A DNA stretch of 64,000 bases from Levilactobacillus mulengensis (GCF_003946045.1 NZ_RHNW01000011.1:50265-114264), one strand, 5' to 3'; positions 17,464-26,239 are shown, counted from the stretch's first letter. The notes: generated by a model not told the origin, from the sequence alone. Made by a program: numbers and translations.

Positions 17464-18015
17464 ATGGTTGAGTCAGCTGAAAAGCAATGGTACGTTCTTC
17501 ACACCTACGCGGGTTACGAGAACAAAGTTATGGCGAACTTGGAATCACGGTCCGAATCAATGGGGATGCAAGACAACATTTTCCGCGTTGTCGTTCCCGA
17601 AGAAGAGGAACACGAAGTTAAGAATGGTAAGGACAAGGTCTCCATGGAAAAGACTTTCCCTGGCTACGTCTTAGTTGAAATGGTCATGAGTGACCAAGCT
17701 TGGTATATCGTCCGGAACACGCCTGGGGTTACCGGGTTCTTGGGTTCCCATGGGCAAGGAAGTAAGCCAACGCCACTGTTACCTGATGAAGTGGAACGGA
17801 TCTTACGTCGTGTCGGCATTTCTGCCCGTCACGCCGACCTGGACGTTGCGCCTGGCGATTCCGTAACCATCGTCGACGGTGCCTTCAGTGGCTTAGTCGG
17901 TAAGATTACCGAAGTCGATGACGAAAAGATGAAGTTGAAGGTTAACATCGACATGTTCGGTCGTGAAACCAGTACTGAACTGAACTTCGACCAAGTCGAC
18001 CCAATCTTAGGCTAA
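17464..18015 (+). CDS. nusG: Transcription elongation/antitermination factor NusG
   Basis: NGN domain (KQWYVLHTYAGYENKV, about residues 7-22, through LVEMVMSDQAWYIVRNTPGVTGFLG) and a C-terminal KOW motif (APGDSVTIVDGAFSGLVGKITEVD, about 128-151). 183 residues. It binds RNA polymerase and, via KOW, S10 or Rho. AAAGGAGTG at 17447-17455 precedes ATG 17464. Followed by a separate promoter for rplKA. Confidence 0.97.
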   Translation: MVESAEKQWYVLHTYAGYENKVMANLESRSESMGMQDNIFRVVVPEEEEHEVKNGKDKVSMEKTFPGYVLVEMVMSDQAWYIVRNTPGVTGFLGSHGQGSKPTPLLPDEVERILRRVGISARHADLDVAPGDSVTIVDGAFSGLVGKITEVDDEKMKLKVNIDMFGRETSTELNFDQVDPILG

Positions 18016-18027
18016 TTCAAAAAGAAC

Positions 18028-18056
18028 TTGTTGTGATTAGTAAAGTGTGGTATGAT
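18028..18056 (+). promoter_or_regulatory. rplKA promoter
   Basis: TTGTTG (18028-18033), 17-base spacer, TATGAT (18051-18056). It places the start near 18063, with an 84-base leader before rplK. Confidence 0.75.
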
Positions 18057-18084
18057 TCTCAGGTATGCGTGACGCATATGTACA

Positions 18085-18122
18085 AAGTGGGAGGGGCAAA
18101 CTAACAGCCCCACTTACCACAC
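18085..18122 (+). promoter_or_regulatory. Possible L1-binding leader hairpin before rplK
   Basis: AAGTGGGAGGGGC pairs with GCCCCACTT around AAACTAACA, followed by ACCAC. A similar GTGGGAGG...CCAC stem recurs just before rplA at about 18620-18647. L1 represses its own operon in bacteria by binding an mRNA mimic of its 23S site; that these hairpins do so is inference. Confidence 0.45.
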
Positions 18123-18146
18123 ACGGACTCAAGGAGGTATTGTCTC

Positions 18147-18572
18147 GTGGCTAAAAAAGTAGCTAATGTCGTTAAATTACAAATTCCTGCGGGTAAAGCA
18201 ACCCCAGCTCCCCCAGTTGGACCAGCTTTAGGTCAAGCAGGTATCAACATCATGGGCTTCACTAAGGAATTCAACGCTCGTACCGCTGACCAAGCTGGTA
18301 TGATCATTCCTGTTGTGATCAGTGTCTATGAAGATCGTTCCTTTGATTTCATCACTAAGACTCCTCCAGCAGCTGTTCTGTTGAAGAAGGCCGCTGGTGT
18401 TGAAAGTGGTTCTGGCGAACCTAACACGAAAAAGGTTGCTACGGTAACCAAGGATCAAGTTAAGCAAATCGCTGAAACTAAAATGCAAGATCTAAACGCA
18501 GCTGATGTTGAAGCAGCTATGCGCATGATTGAAGGTACTGCCCGGAGCATGGGCTTCACGGTCGAAGGTTAA
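18147..18572 (+). CDS. rplK: 50S ribosomal protein L11
   Basis: 141 residues: [29 protein letters not shown] (N-terminal domain) and the rRNA-binding C-terminal half ending [12 protein letters not shown]. Forms the GTPase-associated centre. GTG 18147 start after AAGGAGG at 18131-18137. First gene of rplKA. Confidence 0.98.
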   Translation: MAKKVANVVKLQIPAGKATPAPPVGPALGQAGINIMGFTKEFNARTADQAGMIIPVVISVYEDRSFDFITKTPPAAVLLKKAAGVESGSGEPNTKKVATVTKDQVKQIAETKMQDLNAADVEAAMRMIEGTARSMGFTVEG

Positions 18573-18619
18573 GCTCAGTTTTCGGATAGTCGGACACTTC
18601 ACGAAAATGAAATGTGTCA

Positions 18620-18650
18620 AGTGGGAGGTTTATCCGTTACAACCACATTT
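18620..18650 (+). promoter_or_regulatory. Second L1-type hairpin before rplA
   Basis: AGTGGGAGGTTTATCCGTTA followed by CAACCACAT: GTGG/CCAC and GG/CC pairs give a stem like the one before rplK. Candidate autoregulatory site for L1; inference from resemblance only. Confidence 0.35.
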
Positions 18651-18670
18651 GCAAGGAGGAATACACAAAA

Positions 18671-19369
18671 ATGGCTCACAAACGAGGTAAGAATTATCAA
18701 GACGCTGCCAAAATGGTCGAGGCTGACAAGGTCTACGGCATGGGCGACGCGATTGATTTAGTTAAGAAGATGGATTTCGCTAAGTTCGATGCAACTGTTG
18801 AAGTTGCCTTCAAGCTTAACGTTGATACAAAGCAAGCGGACCAACAACTCCGTGGCGCATTAGTATTACCAAATGGTACCGGTAAGGAAACCACGGTAAT
18901 CGTATTCGCTAAGGGTGACCAAGCTAAGGCTGCAGAAGCTGCCGGTGCTGACGTTGTTGGCGAACAAGACTTAGTAGAACGCATCCAAGACGGCTGGTTG
19001 GACTTTGACGTTGCTATTGCAACGCCAGACATGATGGCCCAAGTTGGTCGTTTAGGTCGGGTCTTAGGACCTAAGGGCTTAATGCCTAACCCTAAGACGG
19101 GGACTGTTACGATGAACGTCGAAAAGGCTGTTTCCGATGCTAAGAACGGGCAAGTTACTTACCGGACTGACCGGGACGGTAACGTTGCTGTTCCATTTGG
19201 TAAGGTTTCCTTTGATGCTGACAAGCTTGCCGGCAACTTGAAGACCATTGCCGAAACGATTGTTCGTATCCGCCCAGCCGCTGTGCGTGGGACTTACGTG
19301 CAACACGTTTCAATCGCTTCAACGTTTGGCCCTAGTGTCAACGTTGACTTGGCTTCTTTATTAGCCTAA
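18671..19369 (+). CDS. rplA: 50S ribosomal protein L1
   Basis: 232 residues from ATG 18671, after AAGGAGG (18653-18659). [17 protein letters not shown] and the signature [28 protein letters not shown] (about 115-140) identify it. An in-frame upstream ATG at 18614 would read through the leader hairpin and is not used. Binds the L1 stalk and, by family knowledge, its own mRNA. Confidence 0.98.
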   Translation: MAHKRGKNYQDAAKMVEADKVYGMGDAIDLVKKMDFAKFDATVEVAFKLNVDTKQADQQLRGALVLPNGTGKETTVIVFAKGDQAKAAEAAGADVVGEQDLVERIQDGWLDFDVAIATPDMMAQVGRLGRVLGPKGLMPNPKTGTVTMNVEKAVSDAKNGQVTYRTDRDGNVAVPFGKVSFDADKLAGNLKTIAETIVRIRPAAVRGTYVQHVSIASTFGPSVNVDLASLLA

Positions 19370-19405
19370 GTTAAATTTTAAATTAAAAAAATCCCCTGCA
19401 ATACG

Positions 19406-19434
19406 TTGACAGTGATGCTGAAGTATTGTATGCT
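19406..19434 (+). promoter_or_regulatory. rplJL promoter
   Basis: TTGACA (19406-19411), 17 bases, TATGCT (19429-19434): consensus -35 with a good -10. Confidence 0.85.
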
Positions 19435-19459
19435 ATTGAAGTTGTATTTAATAGATCTA

Positions 19460-19562
19460 CCTAAGACTCAGGTGGCCTAATGGTCTTAATTTCCTGCCGA
19501 GGAAGAAGTTTACTTAAACTTTTGACTCCTTATGTCTTGGTGACATGGGGATTTTTTTATCC
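19460..19562 (+). ncRNA. L10 ribosomal protein leader
   Basis: The conserved L10-leader core is visible: CTAAGACTCAGGTGGCCTAA and, after TGGTCTTAATTT, CCTGCCGAGGAAG (about 19493-19505). It ends in a terminator-like hairpin (ATGTC TTGGT GACAT and seven Ts, about 19532-19559). The L10-(L12)4 complex binds this RNA and represses rplJL; that is family knowledge. Confidence 0.88.
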
Positions 19563-19591
19563 CACCAAACTACTCCGGGAGGTGAATTAAT

Positions 19592-20098
19592 TTGAGTGAA
19601 CAAGCTATTGCAATTAAAGCTAAAAAGGTTGATGAGGTTGTTGAAAAATTCAACAACGCCACCAGTGCTATCGTCGTTGACTACCGTGGTTTAACTGTTG
19701 AAGAAGCAACTGACTTACGGAAGCAATTGCGTGACGCCGGCGTTCAAATGAACGTTATCAAGAACAAAATTTTGGTTCGGGCTGCTGAAAAGGCTGGTTA
19801 CGAAGGTCTGAATGATCTTTTCGCTGGTCCTACTGCCGTTGCATTTTCTAACGATGATGCAATTGCCCCAGCTAAGGTTTTGAAGAAGTTTGCTGACAGC
19901 GTTGACGACCTTGAAATCAAGGGTGGTTTCATCGAAGACAAGATTGTCTCCGTTGACGAAATCAACACTTACGCAAGCTTGCCTAGTCGTGAAGACCTGC
20001 TCTCTATGCTGGCTAATGTTTTACAAGCACCAGTACGGAACGTGGCTTACGCTGTTAAGGCTATTGCTGAAAAGGGTGACGAAGGCGACGCAGCCTAA
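19592..20098 (+). CDS. rplJ: 50S ribosomal protein L10
   Basis: 168 residues from TTG 19592 after GGGAGGTGA. Features: N-terminal [36 protein letters not shown]-binding core, and a C-terminal helix ending [18 protein letters not shown] that anchors L12 dimers. Under L10 leader control. Confidence 0.98.
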   Translation: MSEQAIAIKAKKVDEVVEKFNNATSAIVVDYRGLTVEEATDLRKQLRDAGVQMNVIKNKILVRAAEKAGYEGLNDLFAGPTAVAFSNDDAIAPAKVLKKFADSVDDLEIKGGFIEDKIVSVDEINTYASLPSREDLLSMLANVLQAPVRNVAYAVKAIAEKGDEGDAA

Positions 20099-20155
20099 GT
20101 TCCTGATTCAATTTGAAACATAAAAAATAAAACCCAATTATTGGAGGAAAATAAC

Positions 20156-20521
20156 ATGGCTTTTGATAAAGATGCTATCATCGCTTCTCTTAAAGAAGCA
20201 TCCATTACTGACCTTAACGACTTAGTTAAGGGTATCGAAGACGAATTCGGCGTATCCGCTGCTGCCCCAGTTGCTGCAGCCGGTGCTGCTGGTGGCGACG
20301 CTGCTGCCAAGGATTCATTCGACGTTGAATTAACTGAATCTGGTGACGCCAAGGTTAAGGCCATCAAGGCTGTCCGTGAAATCACTGGTTTAGGCTTGAA
20401 GGACGCTAAGGGCCTCGTTGACAACGTACCATCTGTCATCAAGGAAGGCGCTACTGAAGACGAAGCCAACGACATCAAGGAAAAGCTTGAAGCTGTTGGT
20501 GGTGTGGTTACTCTTAAGTAA
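20156..20521 (+). CDS. rplL: 50S ribosomal protein L7/L12
   Basis: 121 residues from ATG 20156 after TTGGAGGAAAA. N-terminal dimerisation helix, Ala/Gly hinge ([18 protein letters not shown]) and the C-terminal [21 protein letters not shown] domain that binds translation factors. The frame is open to ATG 20141, but that ATG lies inside the ribosome binding site. Confidence 0.98.
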   Translation: MAFDKDAIIASLKEASITDLNDLVKGIEDEFGVSAAAPVAAAGAAGGDAAAKDSFDVELTESGDAKVKAIKAVREITGLGLKDAKGLVDNVPSVIKEGATEDEANDIKEKLEAVGGVVTLK

Positions 20522-20542
20522 TCATCTTCACTTACGAAATGA

Positions 20543-20573
20543 GAAACCGTTGCCCTCGGGTGACGGTTTTTTT
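20543..20573 (+). terminator. rplJL terminator
   Basis: GAAACCGTTGCC / GGTGACGGTTT stem with CTC loop and a run of Ts. Confidence 0.88.
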
Positions 20574-20653
20574 GTATCCTAATTTTGGGGTGACGGAAAG
20601 ACTCACGGTCTGTTAGGTGATCTGTTGATGGTGAGTGAGCAGCCGATAGGCCA

Positions 20654-20735
20654 AAAGTTTTCACTTACATAAAGTTAGTCAAAAGCTAGTAACCGCACAG
20701 TTTTACTTACATTTTACTTACTTTTAGTTATCGAA
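20654..20735. repeat. ACTTAC direct repeats upstream of FMN reductase
   Basis: TTTCACTTACAT at about 20659, then GTTTTACTTACATTTTACTT ACTTTTAG at about 20699-20726: three or four copies of a TTTACTTAC unit with near-regular spacing. They could be binding sites for a winged-helix regulator. No gene is seen in 20574-20815. Confidence 0.35.
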
Positions 20736-20762
20736 TGATTGACCAGTTTTTATTATGAGTGA

Positions 20763-20793
20763 TTGATAGCTGTGATAAGGTTGTCCTTATACT
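20763..20793 (+). promoter_or_regulatory. MerR-type promoter with operator in a 19-bp spacer
   Basis: TTGATA (20763-20768) and TATACT (20788-20793) are separated by 19 bases, too long for normal firing, and the spacer holds a perfect palindrome ATAAGG TTGT CCTTAT (20775-20790). That layout is the hallmark of promoters untwisted by MerR-family activators. AGGAGG and the reductase start follow. Confidence 0.75.
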
Positions 20794-20815
20794 TAAAAAT
20801 CAGGAGGTCGCTAAC

Positions 20816-21408
20816 ATGACAGTAAAAATTGGGGTTATTTTAGGAACTACGCGGTCAAATTCTTTAGGGTCTAAGCTCCTTCGGTATTTGCAGCAGTCGC
20901 TGACAACGGCAGGGGTCACCTATACGTGGATTGACTTGCAGGATTACCCGTTACCATTCTATGACCACGCAGAGACACCACTCTCCGAGTCCATCCAAGG
21001 ATTAGCGACCAGTGAACAAAAGTGGTTAGACGTTTTGGCTGCTCAGGATGGCTACCTTTTTTGAGTCCGGAATACGATCATGCCATCACGGGGAGCTTGA
21101 AAAACGCATTGGACTTTGTCGGACCTGAAGTTGCGGCCAAACCTGCTCAAATCGTGACGTATTCCAAGTATAGCGATGGTGGTATGTTAGCAGCAGCCTC
21201 CTTCGTGGGCATTTTACAAATGCTAAAGATACTGGTGCTACCGACCCCCGTCTTGCTTTGGAATGCGGAACCTAACTTTACGACGGCTGGACAGCTGGTG
21301 GCTACGGCGCCAAACAGCGCCCACTTTGCAGAACGGCTAGCGGCGGCTGGTGATGAGCTGCGGCACTACGCACAAGTCATGAAGGACCATCCATATCACG
21401 CGGAATAA
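20816..21408 (+). pseudogene. NADPH-dependent FMN reductase, frameshifted
   Basis: ATG 20816 opens a flavodoxin-fold protein with the FMN loop LGTTRSNSLGSKLL. The frame stops at TGA right after DGYLF (21062-21064). The rest of the family sequence, LSPEYDHAITGSLKNALDF and onwards, continues in the next frame to TAA 21406-21408. The break lies in a run of six Ts (about 21057-21062); seven Ts would restore DGYLFLSPEYDH. So this is a one-base loss in a homopolymer: real pseudogene, phase-variable gene, slippage-read gene or sequencing error. Intact length would be about 197 residues. Expressed from the MerR-type promoter. Confidence 0.85.
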
Positions 21409-21430
21409 ATAGTTATTTGATAATTAAAGC

Positions 21431-21588
21431 CGTCAACCACGCCCGTTTAAAAACGGACGCTTGTGAGAACCACACCCCTTGGCATGGCGACCACAATTTG
21501 CTTAGATACAGCGCTAGCCTACGAATAGGACTTATCCGCTAATTACCAAAGCCTTTTAGGTCCGCAGGTTGCCAGACGGACTTGCTGC
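21431..21588 (-). ncRNA. Probable omega (guide) RNA and right end of the IS
   Basis: The 158 bases downstream of tnpB hold no gene. TnpB nucleases use an RNA made from the end of tnpB and the right end of the element, with the guide taken from the flank. Here the strand has structured segments (GGACTTATCC, CGCCATGCC...) and the terminal hairpin GCGTCCGT/AAACGGGCG, ending GGTTGACG. The flank GCTTTAATTATC would be the guide. Assigned by position, not by a known motif. Confidence 0.5.
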
Positions 21589-22842
21589 TTACAAGGTTGC
21601 TAACCCCTTCGCCAGAATATTTTTAGCAGCATTATGGTCTCGTGCATGAAACATGCCACAACTAGGACACGTCCACTTGCGGTCAGCTAACGTCAACTTA
21701 TTCTTGCCGACCATGACATGTCCGCAATGGCTACAAGTTTGCGTCGTATTTCGCGGATCAATCGTCAAAAACTTCCGACCATACAAATCGGCTTTATAAG
21801 TCAACATGCTCAGTAACGTTCGCCAACCGACGTCTGAGATGCTCATTGCCAAAGCGTGGTTTCGTAACATATTTTTACTCCGCAGTTCTTCAGCTACGAC
21901 TAAATCGTGGTTTTTGATCAAGGCCGTAGAGACGTGGTGCAGGAAATTTTTACGTTGATTGGCAACTTTAAGCTGTAGCTGGGCTACTTGTAGCCGTTGC
22001 TTTTGATAATTCTTAGATTCTGATAAGCGCCGTTGGGCCTTTTTAGCTCGTCTGGCTCGCCGTGACAGTTTTCGTTGAGCTTTAGCCAGCCTTCCCTTAA
22101 TCATTCGGTAGTAACGGGGGTTCTCAATTACTTGTCCATTGGAGTCTGTCAGAAAATTATCAAGATTTAAATCGATGCCGACTTTAGATTCAATTGCGGG
22201 CTGCTTGGCAACAAAGGGGCATTCTGACCCAATCTGCATGGACACAAAGTAATGACCTATAGCGTCCATTGAGACCGTTGTCGTCCCGATCCTAATATCA
22301 TCAGCTCGTTCTAAAATCTTCAGCGGCAGTCCCTTGAAACGGAGACAACCTAATTTGGGCAGCCATAGATGGTGGGAATCAGTTAGTCTAACACTACCAT
22401 TCTTCATAGTTGGAACTGTCACCTTGGCACTGTAAAGACAAGAAGTTTGATAAGTTTGCTTATAACCACGCTTATGAAATTTAGGCGTCCCCGACTGATG
22501 AACCTGGTGGAATAGCTTCCAGGCAGTCTTATAATTCTTGATAGCGTTGGCTTTCATCAAGCTATCGAAGTCTGGATGATTGAGCCAACCGTGGATATTG
22601 GAGATAGCAGTCGATGGCTTCTTTAGACGCTCGGTCAAATCAGCGATTCGCTTCAAAACAAGCGTGATTGGCGTGTTAACTTTCTTCAGCCAGAATAGGT
22701 CAGTGTTCATCCCATTCATTTCGTTATAAATAAAGCGGCTCGCATCACTGTTACGTTTGATCAGCCGTTTCTGTTCGGTTGAAGGAAAGACCCGGACCTT
22801 AATCCCATAATGATAGGGTAATTGTGCCATCGTCTTCGTCAT
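21589..22842 (-). CDS. tnpB: TnpB RNA-guided nuclease (OrfB, IS605 family)
   Basis: 417 residues from ATG 22842, preceded by AAAGGAGG; the frame is open 40 codons further, but this stretch overlaps the divergent promoter region. An N-terminal OrfB helix-turn-helix region is followed by a split RuvC domain: Asp in KVGIDLNLDNF (about 220), Glu in LVVAEELRSKNM (about 322) and Asp in HARDHNAAKNIL (about 400), with a zinc finger CSHC...CPSC between. All three catalytic residues are present, so it should be active. It shares with the second TnpB at 55 kb only the family core. Confidence 0.92.
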   Translation of the reverse strand: MTKTMAQLPYHYGIKVRVFPSTEQKRLIKRNSDASRFIYNEMNGMNTDLFWLKKVNTPITLVLKRIADLTERLKKPSTAISNIHGWLNHPDFDSLMKANAIKNYKTAWKLFHQVHQSGTPKFHKRGYKQTYQTSCLYSAKVTVPTMKNGSVRLTDSHHLWLPKLGCLRFKGLPLKILERADDIRIGTTTVSMDAIGHYFVSMQIGSECPFVAKQPAIESKVGIDLNLDNFLTDSNGQVIENPRYYRMIKGRLAKAQRKLSRRARRAKKAQRRLSESKNYQKQRLQVAQLQLKVANQRKNFLHHVSTALIKNHDLVVAEELRSKNMLRNHALAMSISDVGWRTLLSMLTYKADLYGRKFLTIDPRNTTQTCSHCGHVMVGKNKLTLADRKWTCPSCGMFHARDHNAAKNILAKGLATL

Positions 22843-22937
22843 AAACCGCCACCTCCTTTGCTTGATAACAAGCATATCATATGAGTATACTGTAACCATA
22901 GTAAGTTGTCTTATAATATTATTTATGGAGGATACAT

Positions 22938-23357
22938 ATGAGTAAAAGTAATGGCGGAGCAATCCACGAGCGAGGCTATGTTTACAACTTTCATTTTCAC
23001 TTGGTCTGGGTCACCAAATACCGGCATGAAGCATTCACAACGCCTAAGTTAGTCGCTGAAATGACCGACATTCTAACGAAGATAGCCCGGCTAAACGAAG
23101 TGACCATTGAGCAGATGGAGGTAATGGCGGACAATATTCATTTGTTATTAAGCTTTAAGCCTAAGTATGCGCCAACCAGCGTTGTTAAAGCCTTCAAGGG
23201 CGGTTCGGCTCGCTTATTTTTTGAATTACATCCAGAGATAAAGGTTCAGAAGTTCTGGGGTGGACATCTTTGGTCTCCTAGTTACTTCATGAGCACCCTG
23301 GGTGATATGAGCAAGACGACCGTGGAAAACTACATTGCTAATCAGCGAAAGATATAA
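22938..23357 (+). CDS. tnpA: IS200-type Y1 transposase TnpA
   Basis: 139 residues with the REP/HUH single-strand transposase fold: HFHLVWVTKYRHEAF (about 17-31), the HUH region, SARLFFELHPEIK, and GGHLWSPSYF...VENYIANQ with the catalytic Tyr (about 132). The metal-binding HUH motif reads N-I-H (ADNIHLLLS, about 65-73): the first His is Asn through AAT at 23133-23135, one base from CAT. This may cut activity. ATG 22938 is preceded by GGAGG. Confidence 0.9.
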   Translation: MSKSNGGAIHERGYVYNFHFHLVWVTKYRHEAFTTPKLVAEMTDILTKIARLNEVTIEQMEVMADNIHLLLSFKPKYAPTSVVKAFKGGSARLFFELHPEIKVQKFWGGHLWSPSYFMSTLGDMSKTTVENYIANQRKI

Positions 23358-23397
23358 TGGCATTCATCCCTTGTTTGAAAGCAAGGGAATTCTGCCT
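23358..23397 (-). repeat. Left end of the IS (subterminal hairpin)
   Basis: Read on minus: GGCAGAATTCCCTTGCTTTC, then AAACAAGGGATGAATGCCA. The 13-base stretch GGGATGAATGCCA is identical to 55124-55136 in the left end of the second IS, and GCAGAA precedes both hairpins. Confidence 0.7.
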
Positions 23398-23413
23398 AAT
23401 ATATATTAAATTT

Positions 23414-23457
23414 AGAGTAAGCCCACCGCAAGCACTGGTCGGGGCTTGCTCTTTTTT
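23414..23457 (+). terminator. Terminator upstream of mprF
   Basis: AGAGTAAGCCC / GGGCTTGCTCT stem (23414-23423, 23442-23452) followed by six Ts. Confidence 0.8.
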
Positions 23458-23580
23458 GCTATGCTGGGTATTAATGAGAAACTGTTAGGTTGTTAAATTA
23501 ACCAGCGCTTTGTACAGGTTAACAATTGTTCTTCATCGAATTGGTTGCGATAATGAAGAACTACGGGGAGGTAAGCGACT

Positions 23581-26190
23581 ATGGGGAAACGATTGTGGGG
23601 GCGAATTCAGAAACATTTGACCCTGATCAAGGGACTCTTTATATTTTCAATTTTGATTTTTGTGATTCAAATGGTCGGCCGGGTGGCGCGCGAAGTTAAC
23701 GGGGAACAACTGCGTGCGGAGCTAGCGACCCTAGATACGGGGACCTTTCTCTTGTTACTGGTCGGAGGCTTTGTGGCCGTCTTACCGATGTTGGTCTATG
23801 ATTTTACGATTGTGGAATTTCTCCCGGGAAAATTTTCGCGGGGCTACGTGATCCGCAGTGGGTGGACCACCAATACGTTCACGAATCTAGCCGGCATGGG
23901 GGGCTTGCTGGGGGCCAGCCTCCGGGCCAACTTTTATGCCAAATCGGCGACGAAAAAGCAGGTGGTGTATGCCATCTCCAAGATTGCCCTGTTCCTATTG
24001 GCGGGGCTGTCGCTATCCTGTTGGGTCGCGTTAATTTTACTGTTCGGCTTTGATGTGGGTCAACCATTTCGGGGGTACTGGTTCTGGCTATTGGGCGGGG
24101 GTCTCTATTTCCCAGGAATCTTTATCTTTACCCGCGTCAGTGATGGCGAATTCTTTAAGGACCTCACGCTGCGTCGTGAATTCAAACTGATCTTGGGTTC
24201 CAGTCTGGAGTGGGGGAGCTGTGCGCTCTTCTTCCTGTTGATTGGCTGGGCCTTGCGCTTGCCGATTCCATTAGCCGCGGTCTTTCCGATGTTTGTGGTG
24301 GCGTCGGTCGCCGGGGTCGTTTCCATGATTCCTGGGGGACTGGGTTCCTTTGATGTCTTCATGATTATTGGCCTGGGCTTTCTGGGCGTCAGTCGAGCGG
24401 ATGCCACCGGGTGGTTGTTGCTCTACCGGCTCTTTTATTACCTCTTGCCATTTGGCGTCGGCGTGGGCTTCTTTATCCACGACGTCGGTCACCGATTGAA
24501 TCAATTCTTAAATGGCTTACCGGTAGCCACGTTCCGGCGGGCGGCTCATCTGTTTGTGACGACCTTTATGTACTTTTCCGGGGTCATGATGCTTTTATTT
24601 GCGACCATTCCCGATGTGGTGTTGGCGAATCATTTTTACCTACGCTTAGTGCCCTACATGTTTTATTTCTTGAGTCAAGTTACGAACATCGTGATGGCCT
24701 TCCTACTGATTGGCCTGGCCCGTGGTGTGGGCGCACGGGTCAAGCGGGCCTACTGGCCAACGTTAGTGGTCTTGGTCGTGGCCATTGGCAACACGTTGTG
24801 GCGCGAGAACTTCCCAGTTGGTCTGGCGATTCTGCTAGGACTGGTCTTAGCCTGCCTGCTCTTTGCACGACCGGAGCTGTACCGTACCAGCTTCCACTAC
24901 TCCTGGGGCGGACTCCTGGTGGACGGGGCCATCTACATGGGGACCTTTGTGGTGTACACGATCATTGGGATTTCCAGTTTCCCTAGTCACCATCACCGGC
25001 CATTTTTACCGGAATCGTGGCTCTTACCGTCCACACAGGTCTGGCTGACCGGTTTAGGGAGCCTGTTGGTGGCGCTGCTGATCCTGTTAGGCATCTTCCG
25101 GTACCTAGCGGCTGGTAAGCCCCAGTGGCTCCAGGCGCCTTACGATGCCCCGAGAATGCGGGCCGTGATTCGTCAGTTTGGTGGCAATGAGGTCAGTCAT
25201 CTGGCCTTTCTGCGGGACAAACGCGCGTACTTCTACCAGGAGGCGGGCGTCGATCAACTCTTTCTACTCTACCGGCAAAAGGCAGATAAGTTGCTGGTGA
25301 TGGGCGAGCCCATTGGCAATCAAGATAAATTGGCGCCGGCCTTGCAGGCCTTTATGCACGATGCCAATCAAGCAGGCTTACGGCCGGTCTTCTATGAAAT
25401 CAGTGAAACGCTGACGTTACGTTTGCATGAAATGGGCTTTGATTTCATCAAGGTTGGTGAAGAGGGGCACGTTCGCCTACAAGACTTTACCTTGGCGGGG
25501 AAGGCCCACCGGGGGGAACGCGCACTGATCAACAAGTTCAAGCGGGAGGGGTATCGCTTTGACCTCCTACAACCGCCGCTGAGTGAGGACCAATACCAGG
25601 CATTAAAAACAATTTCCGATTCCTGGTTGGGTGACGAAACGGAAAAGGGCTTCTCGATGGGTTACTTTGACCGAGAATACCTGAACGAAGCACCGGTCGC
25701 CGTGGTGGTCGACGCTGAAGGAACGCTGGTGGCCTTTGCCAATCTGATGCCGACCGGTGACCAACAGATGACGTCAATCGACCTGATGCGTGCCCGGCGA
25801 GATGCGCCATCAGGCATCATGGACGGCCTCTTCGTCTACTTATTTGAGACCTGTCGCGACCAGGGCTACGCCAGCTTTAATTTGGGGATGGCGCCCCTGG
25901 CAAACGTGGGGGTCTCGGAATTTAGTTTCATTGAGGAACGGGCGGCGCACTTGATCTACGAGTACGGTTCGAACTTCTACAGTTTCCAAGGCTTGCGGGC
26001 GTATAAAGAAAAGTACGTGACGGACTGGCAGCCGAAATATTTGGCTTACCGTCGCCGGCAATCGTTGATCTTTACCATGCTCCAATTGGTCCTGGTGATC
26101 AATCAACCGACGACACCGTTGCCGCGACTAGCTCCGCGCTGGTTGAGCAGCTGGGTCACGGATGAGGTCCACTGGCAAAATCACAATTAA
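23581..26190 (+). CDS. mprF: Phosphatidylglycerol lysyltransferase / flippase MprF
   Basis: 869 residues. About 14 hydrophobic segments in residues 15-520 (flippase part, with SMIPGGLGSFDVFMIIGL near 240-257) precede a soluble C-terminal aminoacyl transferase domain (about 535-850; VMGEPIGNQDK, EEGHVRLQDFTLAGK, FNLGMAPLANVG). It transfers lysine from Lys-tRNA to phosphatidylglycerol and flips the product, lowering surface negative charge and raising resistance to cationic peptides. GGGGAGG precedes ATG 23581. Monocistronic between terminators. Confidence 0.94.
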   Translation: MGKRLWGRIQKHLTLIKGLFIFSILIFVIQMVGRVAREVNGEQLRAELATLDTGTFLLLLVGGFVAVLPMLVYDFTIVEFLPGKFSRGYVIRSGWTTNTFTNLAGMGGLLGASLRANFYAKSATKKQVVYAISKIALFLLAGLSLSCWVALILLFGFDVGQPFRGYWFWLLGGGLYFPGIFIFTRVSDGEFFKDLTLRREFKLILGSSLEWGSCALFFLLIGWALRLPIPLAAVFPMFVVASVAGVVSMIPGGLGSFDVFMIIGLGFLGVSRADATGWLLLYRLFYYLLPFGVGVGFFIHDVGHRLNQFLNGLPVATFRRAAHLFVTTFMYFSGVMMLLFATIPDVVLANHFYLRLVPYMFYFLSQVTNIVMAFLLIGLARGVGARVKRAYWPTLVVLVVAIGNTLWRENFPVGLAILLGLVLACLLFARPELYRTSFHYSWGGLLVDGAIYMGTFVVYTIIGISSFPSHHHRPFLPESWLLPSTQVWLTGLGSLLVALLILLGIFRYLAAGKPQWLQAPYDAPRMRAVIRQFGGNEVSHLAFLRDKRAYFYQEAGVDQLFLLYRQKADKLLVMGEPIGNQDKLAPALQAFMHDANQAGLRPVFYEISETLTLRLHEMGFDFIKVGEEGHVRLQDFTLAGKAHRGERALINKFKREGYRFDLLQPPLSEDQYQALKTISDSWLGDETEKGFSMGYFDREYLNEAPVAVVVDAEGTLVAFANLMPTGDQQMTSIDLMRARRDAPSGIMDGLFVYLFETCRDQGYASFNLGMAPLANVGVSEFSFIEERAAHLIYEYGSNFYSFQGLRAYKEKYVTDWQPKYLAYRRRQSLIFTMLQLVLVINQPTTPLPRLAPRWLSSWVTDEVHWQNHN

Positions 26191-26236
26191 AGAAGGCGCC
26201 ACGGCTGGCAGTTTCTTTGCGGGTCGTGGCGTCTTT
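26188..26236. terminator. Bidirectional terminator mprF / LOG gene
   Basis: AAAGAAGGCGCCACG (from 26189) pairs with CGTGGCGTCTTT (to 26236), for two convergent genes. Confidence 0.85.
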
Positions 26237-26239
26237 CGT

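Larger units (their letters stand above)
21431..23397. mobile_element. IS200/IS605-family element with divergent tnpB and tnpA
   Basis: Two genes face away from each other, tnpB on minus and tnpA on plus, flanked by subterminal hairpins rather than inverted terminal repeats: GCCCGTTT/AAACGG(AC) at 21441-21459 beyond tnpB and CCCTTG/CAAGGG at 23368-23389 beyond tnpA. These are the single-strand ends recognised by Y1 transposases. Limits are approximate: ...TTGACG end (minus) near 21431, and GGCAGAA end near 23397. It lies between the FMN reductase and mprF. Confidence 0.8.

Noticed and set aside
22843..22962. Upstream extension of tnpB to 457 residues
   Set aside because: The strong AAAGGAGG site points to ATG 22842; the extension covers the divergent promoter region and overlaps tnpA.
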